A stretch of DNA of 5,195 bases, from the NCBI GenBank assembly GCA_023257055.1, contig JALRDG010000123.1:1-5195 (forward strand), read 5' to 3'. Position 1 is the first letter of the stretch, and every line of letters begins with the position of its first letter. The notes below the pieces were generated by a model, which ran no database searches, was not told where the DNA came from, and worked only from the letters and a program-made list of their open reading frames with translations. This stretch comes from Candidatus Saccharimonadia bacterium. Its GTDB lineage: Bacteria; Patescibacteriota; Saccharimonadia; Saccharimonadales; Saccharimonadaceae. The position numbers were made by a program, and so were the translations under genes. This document shows positions 1-4,751 of this stretch, one piece after another.

Positions 1-498
1 AAGGGCCTTTCGGAGCATGGTCGCCAAGCTCGGGTCGCCGTAGACAACGATCGTCACGGACTTGAGCGGGGTAGGGGCTTCGGCTTCGTGCTCGCGCAGT
101 GCATCGGCGATGGCCTGAACCTTCTCTTCGGGAGTGCCACCGATACTCCGCACGACACCGAAGCGAATTGCCGGCATCGAAACGTCTTCGTAGCCAGCTT
201 CAGCTGCGGCGTCGAGTGCGCGGCGAACGACCACCTTGAGGTCTTCGTTGAGGTCGTCGATAGTGAACACGACATCCTCATAGCAGCCATTGTGGTCGGT
301 GAGCATGGGGGCAACGACGACCTTTGTGGCAGGGTCGGTCTCCAAAGCGTTCGCCGCCTGAGCGTGGAACTGATTTCCGGCGCTACGGCTGATGACGCGA
401 TCGATACCGCCGAACCACATGCCGCTGCTGTTGATGGCGGTGATGAGTGCGTCGGCTTCGACCATGGCGATATCGCCTTCGATGACGAGAGTTCTCAT
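1..498 (-). CDS. Macro-domain (ADP-ribose-binding fold) protein, C-terminus beyond window
   Basis: An open frame runs from ATG at 498 to the window edge without a stop, giving 166 residues. Macro-domain landmarks are visible in order: GDI at residues 8-10, DALITAIN at 16-23, a glycine loop FGGIDRVI at 29-36 followed by SAG at 39-41, and MPAIRFGVV at 108-116, which matches the family's second ligand loop (usually PAISTGV/I). Macro domains bind ADP-ribose, and some hydrolyse ADP-ribosyl groups or O-acetyl-ADP-ribose; which applies here cannot be seen. The second loop has RF where many enzymes have ST, and the first loop has one glycine fewer than the usual GGG, so activity is uncertain. No signal peptide is seen, so it is probably cytosolic. 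The start is supported by GGAG at 504-507, 5 nt before ATG, and by a good promoter. C-ending codons (GCC, GTC, GAC, ATC) dominate, more so than in the membrane-protein genes of this window. The plus-strand frame at 88-513 is its shadow. Confidence 0.85.
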   Translation of the reverse strand, partial: MRTLVIEGDIAMVEADALITAINSSGMWFGGIDRVISRSAGNQFHAQAANALETDPATKVVVAPMLTDHNGCYEDVVFTIDDLNEDLKVVVRRALDAAAEAGYEDVSMPAIRFGVVRSIGGTPEEKVQAIADALREHEAEAPTPLKSVTIVVYGDPSLATMLRKAL

Positions 499-556
499 GA
501 TTTCTCCAGATGAGATAGGGTGCGATGAACGAACAAAGGCGGCGCCTTATGCGAAT

Positions 557-585
557 ATTATATAACTAAAGCTAATGTTTGTCCA
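557..585 (-). promoter_or_regulatory. Sigma70-type promoter of the macro-domain gene
   Basis: On the minus strand, TGGACA (580-585) and a perfect TATAAT (557-562) are separated by exactly 17 nt. Transcription should begin near 550, giving a leader of about 50 nt with a GGAG Shine-Dalgarno (504-507). This gene therefore seems to use a conventional leadered mRNA, unlike several others in the window. The promoter sits just downstream of the stop of the 607-912 gene, so the macro gene can be transcribed on its own. Confidence 0.75.
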
Positions 586-606
586 GATACCAGCATGGAA
601 GACCGA

Positions 607-912
607 TTATTCGGCTTGGGATGGAGTTGGTGGAGCTGAGGGAGCCACGAACGGGGGAGTAGGTTGTTGGCTCTTCTTCATGCTCTCATTCATTTCGCGG
701 ATATCTTTTTGCATTGCAAAAATAGCCTTCTGCACCTTCCAGTTGCGAATAATGTTAACAAGGAACAGCACGAAGAAGAGCAGGGTGATAACCGTGCTGG
801 CAATAAGGAACATGCTTACCATGGCGGTAGAAATGCCGAGCATTTCGAGCGGATTAATAGGGGTGGTTTGCACGAGGCTAGGGTCGAGAGTGTTTATGTC
901 GTAAGGGTTCAT
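607..912 (-). CDS. Small single-span membrane protein of unknown function
   Basis: I do not recognise a named family. From ATG at 912 the product is 101 residues. An ATG four codons upstream (924) is also in frame, but it lies inside the predicted -10 hexamer, so the inner ATG is preferred. The N-terminus (NPYDINTLDPSLVQTT) is polar. It is followed by one long hydrophobic stretch, about residues 28-55 of the 101-aa form, ending at IIRNWK. Next comes a charged, probably helical or coiled-coil segment of about 20 residues (QKAIFAMQKDIREMNESMKK), then a Pro-rich tail ending PPTPSQAE. Positive charges after the hydrophobic stretch suggest the tail is cytoplasmic. It may be a membrane-anchored scaffold or adaptor, but nothing in the sequence gives an activity. 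The stop is TAA, and no terminator is evident between it and the macro-gene promoter. Confidence 0.75.
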   Translation of the reverse strand: MNPYDINTLDPSLVQTTPINPLEMLGISTAMVSMFLIASTVITLLFFVLFLVNIIRNWKVQKAIFAMQKDIREMNESMKKSQQPTPPFVAPSAPPTPSQAE

Positions 913-919
913 ACTTCTT

Positions 920-925
920 ATCATA
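920..925 (-). promoter_or_regulatory. -10 element 7 nt upstream of ATG (912), leaderless-type start
   Basis: TATGAT on the minus strand (920-925) ends exactly 7 nt before the ATG at 912, so transcription would begin at or next to the start codon. No good -35 is seen; the hexamer 17 nt upstream reads TTTCTC. The intervening AAGAAGT resembles a Shine-Dalgarno but is too close to the ATG. The same spacing recurs at three other genes in this window, which strengthens the call. Confidence 0.5.
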
Positions 926-967
926 CAGGGTATGCATAAGCAGAGAAAGACGTTACGAGAAAAGTCG

Positions 968-996
968 TTGACAATACGTATGTATGGTTGTATTCT
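968..996 (+). promoter_or_regulatory. Strong promoter (perfect -35) for the broken gene at 1006
   Basis: A perfect TTGACA (968-973) and TATTCT (991-996) are separated by 17 nt on the plus strand. Predicted initiation near 1003 would leave only a few nucleotides before the ATG at 1006. The promoter faces away from the 607-912 gene, and the stretch from 926 to 967 holds nothing else recognisable. A well-preserved promoter in front of a frame-broken gene suggests recent decay, or a functional RNA or short peptide. Confidence 0.6.
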
Positions 997-1005
997 ACTG
1001 TTGTC

Positions 1006-1412
1006 ATGAACTCATATGGTTGGGTTCGAGAGCACCTGGAGTGAGAATGTTTTCTCGTGGCGATAACGGTAAATGCGTGGCCGGCAGGCACGACGTCTTG
1101 TTCATCTGTCGAGATGCTATTCATAAGACCTATCACCTGACATTGTACGTCGAGGCGACGACTGGCAGGGGAAAGGCAAAGACGCCGAAAGATTCCGTTT
1201 AGCTCGAAAGCTATCGGAGCTTTCCGACCGAAGCATCGACATTCGACGAAGCACTTGAGCTGCTCGCAGAGCTTCGTCGTGGTATCGAGATTGATGACCG
1301 CAATGTGTACACCGACAAGCCGGTGCTATGGCAGAAGCTGGCGGGAGACAGACTCACTGTTGCGGATTGGCGAAAGAAAGGCTGCAAGGGCTCGTTCGCG
1401 CCGGTGTCGTAA
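1006..1412 (+). pseudogene. Frame-disrupted small gene (about 130 codons), unknown family
   Basis: No single frame is open across this region, yet coding-like protein can be followed through it. The ATG at 1006 gives MNSYGWVREHLE, then TGA (1042-1044). The next frame reads from about 1047 (FSRGDNGKCV ... IHKTYHLTLYV) and hits TAG at 1200-1202. From about 1157 the third frame reads GDDWQGKGKDAERFRLARK and then LSELS. From about 1230 the second frame resumes with FDEALELLAELRRGIEI and DKPVLWQKLAGDRLTVADW, ending at TAA (1410-1412). The estimated frame changes are near 1040-1047, 1149-1157 and 1223-1232. Joined, they give one plausible soluble protein of about 130 residues that I cannot assign. 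The strong promoter upstream and terminator downstream look intact. Alternatives are indel errors in the assembly, or a shorter real ORF at 1047-1202 (51 aa) preceded by GGAG. Decay is favoured because neighbouring genes are intact. Confidence 0.5.
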
Positions 1413-1425
1413 CCGAACTTCGCAT

Positions 1426-1474
1426 AGCCCTCTTGTAGGTTGGCAGATACGCCACCTACAAGAGGGCTTGTTTT
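1426..1474 (+). terminator. Strong intrinsic terminator with 15-bp perfect stem
   Basis: AGCCCTCTTGTAGGT (1426-1440) is perfectly complementary to ACCTACAAGAGGGCT (1454-1468). Inside the loop a further GGC/GCC pairing is possible past a one-base bulge. The right arm is followed by TGTTTT. The T-run is only on the plus side, so the terminator acts on rightward transcription. It starts 14 nt after the stop of the broken gene and ends before the zwf promoter, isolating the two. Confidence 0.85.
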
Positions 1475-1494
1475 ATGCCGAATCGTCTCTGTTA

Positions 1495-1511
1495 ACTATA
1501 CTTCGTATAGT
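1495..1511 (+). promoter_or_regulatory. Short dyad just upstream of the zwf -10 (possible operator)
   Basis: ACTATAC (1495-1501) and GTATAGT (1505-1511) are perfect inverted repeats around TTC. They lie 12 nt upstream of the zwf -10 hexamer, over the zone where the -35 would be, and no good -35 is visible. A dyad here could bind a regulator, but 7-bp AT-rich repeats with a tiny loop arise easily by chance. Confidence 0.25.
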
Positions 1512-1523
1512 GATTAAAAGGTG

Positions 1524-1529
1524 TATACT
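1524..1529 (+). promoter_or_regulatory. zwf -10 element 6 nt before ATG, leaderless-type start
   Basis: TATACT (1524-1529) is followed by ACTAAT and then ATG at 1536. There is no Shine-Dalgarno before this ATG. An upstream in-frame GTG at 1521 overlaps the promoter region and is rejected as the start. The spacing predicts a leaderless or nearly leaderless mRNA. No convincing -35 is found. Confidence 0.5.
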
Positions 1530-1535
1530 ACTAAT

Positions 1536-2819
1536 ATGACGACAAAACTTCTTATCTACGGAATTACAGGCGACCTGAGCCGGCGCAAACTCTTGCCGGC
1601 GCTCAAGGAAATCTATGCGACAGGTGAATACGATGACATGCAGATTATTGGCGTGTCTCGAAGGGATGTTGATGTTCCAGCACTACTACAGGAATCACTC
1701 GGCGATACGTCGCTTGCCGATAAGGTTCGGGTATTTTCGATGGATCTCGCAAATGCAGATGATTACGTGCGCTTGAAGGAAGATATCAATGTACAGGCCG
1801 ATGAGCAGCTGGTGGTGTATATGTCGGTACCGCCAAGTGCCACGACACAAATTGTCGACTTGATGGGCGAGGCGGGGATTAACGGGCCGAATGTCAAGCT
1901 ATTGTTTGAAAAGCCATTTGGTATGGATTTGACATCGGCCCGTGATGTACTGGATCGAACGGCTCGTTACTACGACGAACAGCAGATTTACCGAATCGAT
2001 CACTACCTGGCAAAAGAGATGGCGCAGAATATCGTGGCGTTTCGTGGCCGCAACGCGCTGTTTGCACGGCTGTGGGACAGTAAGAATATTCAATCGATTG
2101 AAATTATCGCCAGTGAAAACATTGGCATTGAAGGCCGTGCTCAGTTTTATGAACAGACCGGTGCGCTGCGTGACGTTGTGCAGGGGCACTTAATGCAGCT
2201 GCTTGCACTGGTACTGATGGATATTCCAGAAGATTTTAACTGGAGCGAACTTCCGAAGATGCGACTTGCAGCTCTTCAGAAACTTGCGCCAGCCGATCCA
2301 TCAAAGGCCATTCGTGCGCAGTATGAAGGATATCAGAAAGAGGCCGGTAATCCGGGTAGTCGGACGGAAACGTATGTCTCGCTGGAGCTGATGTCGAATG
2401 ACGACAACTGGCAGGGTGTGCCAATGCGTTTGGTAACAGGCAAGGCACTGAAAGATAAAACGACGGAAATTCGCATTCATCTTCGTAAGGAGCGCGAATC
2501 GCAAAGTAACCAACTGACGTTCCATATTCAGCCAAACGAGGGTATCAGCATGCAACTGTACGTTAAGAAGCCGGGCTATGGGCACGAATTCGAAACGCAC
2601 GATCTCAGCTTTTCATATCCGGAAAACACCAAGCTTCCTGACGCCTACGAGCGGGTAATCGTGGATGCGATTAGCGGACGAAAGAACTTATTCACCGAAA
2701 GCGGCGAAGTCATACGGTCTTGGGAGATATTGCAGCCACTGCTTGATGCGTGGAGCTTCGATGACGAGCCAATTGCTCAATATCAGAAGAGCAGTGATAC
2801 TTCTGCTGTTTCTAGTTAA
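1536..2819 (+). CDS. zwf: Glucose-6-phosphate 1-dehydrogenase
   Basis: Zwf oxidises glucose 6-phosphate to 6-phosphogluconolactone with NAD(P)+, the first step of the oxidative pentose phosphate pathway, in the cytosol. The N-terminal Rossmann domain carries the nucleotide-binding motif GITGDLSRRKLLPAL at residues 9-23. EKPFG lies at 125-129. The active-site signature RIDHYLAKE at 153-161 matches the family RIDHYLGKE with Gly to Ala. The likely catalytic base is His218 in QGHLMQ (family QNHLLQ). Other family landmarks are TETYVSLEL (277-285), the PMRLVTGK region (297-303), PNEGI (333-337) and KKPG (344-347). The 427 residues are shorter than the roughly 450-510 common in bacteria, yet all core motifs are present and in order, so it is probably active. 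ATG at 1536 is chosen because TGDL then falls at the usual distance and the -10 is 6 nt upstream. It stands alone, without pgl or gnd beside it, and its 3' end overlaps the opposing gene by 8 nt. Confidence 0.95.
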   Translation: MTTKLLIYGITGDLSRRKLLPALKEIYATGEYDDMQIIGVSRRDVDVPALLQESLGDTSLADKVRVFSMDLANADDYVRLKEDINVQADEQLVVYMSVPPSATTQIVDLMGEAGINGPNVKLLFEKPFGMDLTSARDVLDRTARYYDEQQIYRIDHYLAKEMAQNIVAFRGRNALFARLWDSKNIQSIEIIASENIGIEGRAQFYEQTGALRDVVQGHLMQLLALVLMDIPEDFNWSELPKMRLAALQKLAPADPSKAIRAQYEGYQKEAGNPGSRTETYVSLELMSNDDNWQGVPMRLVTGKALKDKTTEIRIHLRKERESQSNQLTFHIQPNEGISMQLYVKKPGYGHEFETHDLSFSYPENTKLPDAYERVIVDAISGRKNLFTESGEVIRSWEILQPLLDAWSFDDEPIAQYQKSSDTSAVSS

Positions 2820-3501
2820 ATAGTCTTCGCACGTCTCGCCGGCCAAGGAAAAAGAAAATGAATACCATGGCCGCGTAGGTTATGAGCATTGGTGCATGCG
2901 ACAAACCAATTGTCAGATAGTTGGTAGCGAGTATATCGTCGGAAGCAACTAATCGTACGGTTACGAACAAGCTGTACGCCGTAGCAAGCGTCAAGAAAAT
3001 AAGCGATAATCCTATCAGTAGTCGACTAATGAGTCGAGCAAGTTCATTGCGCTTGAATAAATAAATGGCGAAAATAAGTTGGACGACGGGATGGAGTAGT
3101 GCCGGTATTATCATGCCGTTTGCATATTCCGAAGGATCTTTTAAGGCTGTAAGGATAGTGGCGAGTATATTAAGAGCTGGCAAGATAATTAAAATGACGG
3201 TAATTATCGTCAATGTATGCTCAATACGCTTAGAAGGCTGCCGCTGACTGTCTGGACGATTACTGACATAGTGGTCGTAGGTAGCCTGTTGTTCTGGCGT
3301 TAACGACTTATCGGCCGTGGGTGGCAACGGTTGGTTGTTACTAGCGTCTGTGGGTGGGGTGGGCTGCGGTGTCGCAGTAAATTCTACGCGTGGCGCTTCC
3401 GCGGCAGGTTCTGGTGTGTCGACTGTCGCTGGTCGTAATGTATCAGATGACGGCTCTATGATTTTCTGTGTTCGTTTTGTTGGTAAATTCGGTCGATTCA
3501 T
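2812..3501 (-). CDS. Pro/Thr-rich N-terminus with four predicted membrane spans, unknown function
   Basis: I do not recognise a named family. The product has 229 residues. The first 90 or so are rich in Pro, Thr and Ala, contain no hydrophobic segment and are probably disordered and cytoplasmic. Four hydrophobic segments follow at about 96-119, 129-148, 158-183 and 196-219, and the protein ends in a basic tail RRDVRRLFN. There is no signal peptide and no visible catalytic motif. The start is supported by AAGGA at 3507-3511, 5 nt before ATG, and a TATACT about 25 nt upstream. Residues 10-31 share R, I, P, S, L, T, T and E at identical positions with the neighbouring 94-aa protein (see findings). 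The gene converges on zwf, with 8 nt of overlap (TAG at 2812-2814 lies inside zwf). Its codons are AT-richer than those of the macro gene. Confidence 0.8.
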   Translation of the reverse strand: MNRPNLPTKRTQKIIEPSSDTLRPATVDTPEPAAEAPRVEFTATPQPTPPTDASNNQPLPPTADKSLTPEQQATYDHYVSNRPDSQRQPSKRIEHTLTIITVILIILPALNILATILTALKDPSEYANGMIIPALLHPVVQLIFAIYLFKRNELARLISRLLIGLSLIFLTLATAYSLFVTVRLVASDDILATNYLTIGLSHAPMLITYAAMVFIFFFLGRRDVRRLFN

Positions 3502-3524
3502 AGGTTTCCTTGTTATGTGTCTAC

Positions 3525-3530
3525 AGTATA
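3525..3530 (-). promoter_or_regulatory. -10 element of the 229-aa membrane protein gene
   Basis: TATACT on the minus strand lies in GTATACTG, a string also present upstream of the next minus-strand gene. It ends 23 nt before ATG at 3501 and would give a short leader containing AAGGA. The -35 is weak: the best candidate is TGAGCA with an 18-nt spacer. Confidence 0.45.
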
Positions 3531-3561
3531 CCGTGCAAGCTTTATTGGTGCTCAGTGGGTA

Positions 3562-3846
3562 TTATTGGGTGCGCATGAATATATACATGCCGACAATGCC
3601 GCAGATAATGAGCAGTAGCAGTCCGGCAAAAATGCGGCGGATATGCGGGCGCGCAACTGGCTCTTCGGCTGGTGGGGTTGCTACTGGAGCGGTATCCTCA
3701 ACAAGAGTGCCCGAGAGATCATTGCTAGCGGTAGGGTAGAGCGACGGAGGTGCTTCAACGGTATGAATCGTAGTACTTTCGAGGTCACGGGAGAGGGGTT
3801 GTATGGTTTGTTTTGGTCGTCCTGCATCTGGTTGCTGTGGTTCCAT
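3562..3846 (-). CDS. Small tail-anchored protein with Pro/Thr-rich N-terminus, unknown function
   Basis: This is a 94-residue protein of no recognised family. Residues 1-68 are polar and rich in Pro, Thr, Ser and Ala, probably disordered. RPHIRR at 66-71 precedes a single hydrophobic span at about 72-91 (IFAGLLLLIICGIVGMYIF), and only MRTQ or so follows. The basic residues before the span place the long N-terminus in the cytoplasm with the C-terminus at the membrane, a tail-anchored layout. Residue positions R10, I15, P17, S19, L22, T26, T29 and E31 coincide without gaps with the adjacent 229-aa protein. The gene lies between that gene (61 nt downstream) and the prepilin (81 nt upstream), all on the minus strand, but with its own promoter. 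There is no clear Shine-Dalgarno; GGACGGA is about 10 nt before ATG. Confidence 0.7.
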   Translation of the reverse strand: MEPQQPDAGRPKQTIQPLSRDLESTTIHTVEAPPSLYPTASNDLSGTLVEDTAPVATPPAEEPVARPHIRRIFAGLLLLIICGIVGMYIFMRTQ

Positions 3847-3877
3847 GACAATATAATCCGTCCGTTTAAATTGTCAT
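3845..3877. repeat. 8-bp inverted repeat overlapping the start codon of the 94-aa gene
   Basis: ATGACAAT (3845-3852) and ATTGTCAT (3870-3877) are perfect inverted repeats with a 17-nt spacer. The arm at 3845-3852 covers the first two bases of the minus-strand ATG. It might be an operator or a hairpin that hides the start codon. An 8-bp repeat at this spacing is expected about once or twice by chance in a window this long, so the evidence is weak. Confidence 0.25.
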
Positions 3878-3878
3878 C

Positions 3879-3908
3879 AGTATACAGTGCATATGGTTAC
3901 GCCTGCAA
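3879..3908 (-). promoter_or_regulatory. Promoter of the 94-aa tail-anchored protein gene
   Basis: On the minus strand, TTGCAG (3903-3908) and TATACT (3879-3884) are separated by 18 nt. Initiation near 3872 would give a leader of about 26 nt. A second option is ATGACA (3872-3877) with TATATT (3850-3855) and a 16-nt spacer, but that places the -10 only 3 nt from ATG. The -35 starts 20 nt after the prepilin stop, so the two genes need not share a transcript. Confidence 0.45.
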
Positions 3909-3927
3909 GTTTTCGTGCGGTAGGTAA

Positions 3928-4431
3928 TTAAGGGAGGACGAGTCGGCACTCGGTGACGTCCTCGTAGTTGTACCCGGTGCCACCGGCAGTACAGGGCGAA
4001 CTGGCGCCGTTTAGGTAGTAGCGAATCATACGACTCGAAGATTGCCAGCTCGCACCAGCGACAGTGCGGCCCATGTCGCGCGTAAGAACTTTGGTGCTTG
4101 GTTGGGGTAGGCTGCCGACGGTTCGGAGAGCGTCATTAAAGAGGGTGCTTTCGTACACTGCGCCGGTGCCGTCTGCGTTCTGCGAACAGATACTGCTGGA
4201 GTAACCTCGCCCAATACATGCCATGGATGGTATTCCTGTTGGGTAGTCGCCATTGGCCTCTTTGTATACGGTCAGGAGTTTTGCTGCTTGATTGACCGCG
4301 GCGACGTTCTTTGTATTTTCGGCTCGTTTCTGAACACCATTAAAAGCAACGACCGTAATAGCCGCCAAAATACCAATAACGACGATAACAATCAAAAGCT
4401 CGACGATTGTAAAACCTTTATGCTTATTCAT
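3928..4431 (-). CDS. Type IV prepilin-like protein (pilin/pseudopilin), four cysteines
   Basis: The product has 167 residues with a classic class III (type IV) prepilin signal: a short basic leader MNKHKG and then FTIVELL. Prepilin peptidase would cut after Gly6, giving mature Phe1 and the conserved Glu5 (Glu11 here). A hydrophobic helix follows to about residue 30 (IVIVVIGILAAITVVAF), then the amphipathic part NGVQKRAENTKN. The globular domain contains NGDYPTG at 60-66, common in pseudopilins, and cysteines at 72, 82, 147 and 162 that could form two disulfides outside the membrane. It would assemble in the cell envelope into a type IV pilus, competence pseudopilus or related fibre, with peptidase, PilB-like ATPase and PilC-like platform encoded elsewhere. 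Major versus minor pilin cannot be decided. ATG at 4431 is chosen for leader length and for the -10 element 7 nt upstream; no Shine-Dalgarno is present. Confidence 0.92.
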   Translation of the reverse strand: MNKHKGFTIVELLIVIVVIGILAAITVVAFNGVQKRAENTKNVAAVNQAAKLLTVYKEANGDYPTGIPSMACIGRGYSSSICSQNADGTGAVYESTLFNDALRTVGSLPQPSTKVLTRDMGRTVAGASWQSSSRMIRYYLNGASSPCTAGGTGYNYEDVTECRLVLP

Positions 4432-4438
4432 TAGTACT

Positions 4439-4447
4439 ACTATACCA
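4439..4447 (-). promoter_or_regulatory. Extended -10 promoter 7 nt before the prepilin ATG, leaderless-type
   Basis: TGG followed by TATAGT on the minus strand (4439-4447) is a full extended -10 (TGnTATAGT), which explains the lack of a clear -35. It ends 7 nt before ATG at 4431, so the mRNA should begin at the start codon. The palindrome TAGTACTA at 4432-4439 fills the gap and touches the hexamer. Confidence 0.6.
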
Positions 4448-4458
4448 CGCTTCTATTA

Positions 4459-4487
4459 TTGACTTTTTATATTGTTTATGCTAATAT
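4459..4487 (+). promoter_or_regulatory. Near-consensus promoter upstream of the 47-aa ORF
   Basis: TTGACT (4459-4464) and TAATAT (4482-4487) are separated by 17 nt, and TGC directly before the hexamer also makes it an extended -10. Initiation near 4494 would give a leader of about 14 nt before ATG 4508, without a Shine-Dalgarno. It diverges from the prepilin promoter, whose -10 begins about 12 nt away. Confidence 0.55.
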
Positions 4488-4507
4488 AAAGCTATCAACA
4501 ACGATAA

Positions 4508-4651
4508 ATGAACACAAAAATGAATCACATCGACGACGCAACTACTGACGACATGTTGGCCCTTCAGGACCTCCTGCTACATATCCGCGGCATTAGCCCG
4601 GTAGCCGGCAGTGCTATGGAACTTGGTTTCACAGAAGATACAGCTGAATAG
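4508..4651 (+). CDS. 47-aa acidic small protein, unknown
   Basis: This short ORF runs from ATG 4508 to TAG 4649-4651. A second ATG lies at codon 5. The product is acidic: an Asp/Thr-rich N-terminal part (HIDDATTDD), a likely amphipathic helix (MLALQDLLLHIRGI), then SPVAGSAMELGFTEDTAE. It has no membrane segment, signal or metal motif, and I recognise no family. Coding is supported by the well-placed promoter at 4459-4487, plausible amino-acid composition, and being the only ORF that fits the pilin-argS interval. It may be a genuine small regulator or the remnant of a longer gene. There is no Shine-Dalgarno. Confidence 0.45.
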   Translation: MNTKMNHIDDATTDDMLALQDLLLHIRGISPVAGSAMELGFTEDTAE

Positions 4652-4742
4652 ACTGGGTCGTTACCCTGGTATAACGGCCGTGCTGTTGAAGCATGTCGTT
4701 ACTCGAAAAAACGAGCAAGCTCATTTTTCACTCGTTTCCTAG
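4652..4742 (+). other. Intergenic stretch with several short hairpins before argS
   Basis: No gene is seen. Just after the 47-aa stop, GGGT-CGTT-ACCC can form a small hairpin. At 4702-4737 the complementary pieces CTCG, CGAG, GCTC and CTCG occur in a row. They allow CTCG/CGAG around an A6 loop, GAG/CTC at 4713-4722 followed by ATTTTT (a weak terminator), or the longer AAACGAG (4709-4715) with CTCGTTT (4731-4737). These are mutually exclusive pairings. The T-box motif expected for some aminoacyl-tRNA synthetase leaders is absent. Confidence 0.35.
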
Positions 4743-4751
4743 TGCTATAAT
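4743..4751 (+). promoter_or_regulatory. Perfect extended -10 promoter 7 nt before the argS ATG
   Basis: TGC plus TATAAT (4743-4751) is a consensus extended -10. It ends 7 nt before ATG at 4759, so initiation should fall on the start codon and give a leaderless argS mRNA. AGAGG within the 7-nt gap resembles a Shine-Dalgarno but stands only 2 nt from ATG, too close to work. No -35 is evident, as is usual for extended -10 promoters. Confidence 0.7.

Noticed and set aside
88..513. Long plus-strand open frame opposite the macro-domain gene
   Set aside because: The minus-strand frame carries clear macro-domain motifs, a Shine-Dalgarno and a promoter; the plus frame is its shadow with no family features.
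921..1136. 71-aa minus-strand frame over the promoter of the broken gene
   Set aside because: It covers a strong opposite promoter and the -10 of the 607-912 gene, has no signal for initiation, and shows no coding-like composition.
1042..1202. Stop-codon recoding (UGA as Gly, or UAG read-through) to restore the broken gene
   Set aside because: Recoding UGA in the first frame leads into non-coding-like sequence, and reading through UAG ignores the better peptide in the third frame at 1157-1225. Intact genes give no sign of recoding.
968..1474. tmRNA, RNase P RNA or another large structured RNA between the strong promoter and terminator
   Set aside because: Size would fit, but no tmRNA T-arm with CCA-like end or tag, and no RNase P core such as GAGGAAAGTCC, is present; coding-like peptide in shifting frames explains the region better.
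1500..1510. loxP-like string ACTTCGTATAG upstream of zwf
   Set aside because: Only 11 bases match one half-site and the partner arm and spacer are absent; it is part of a short local dyad.
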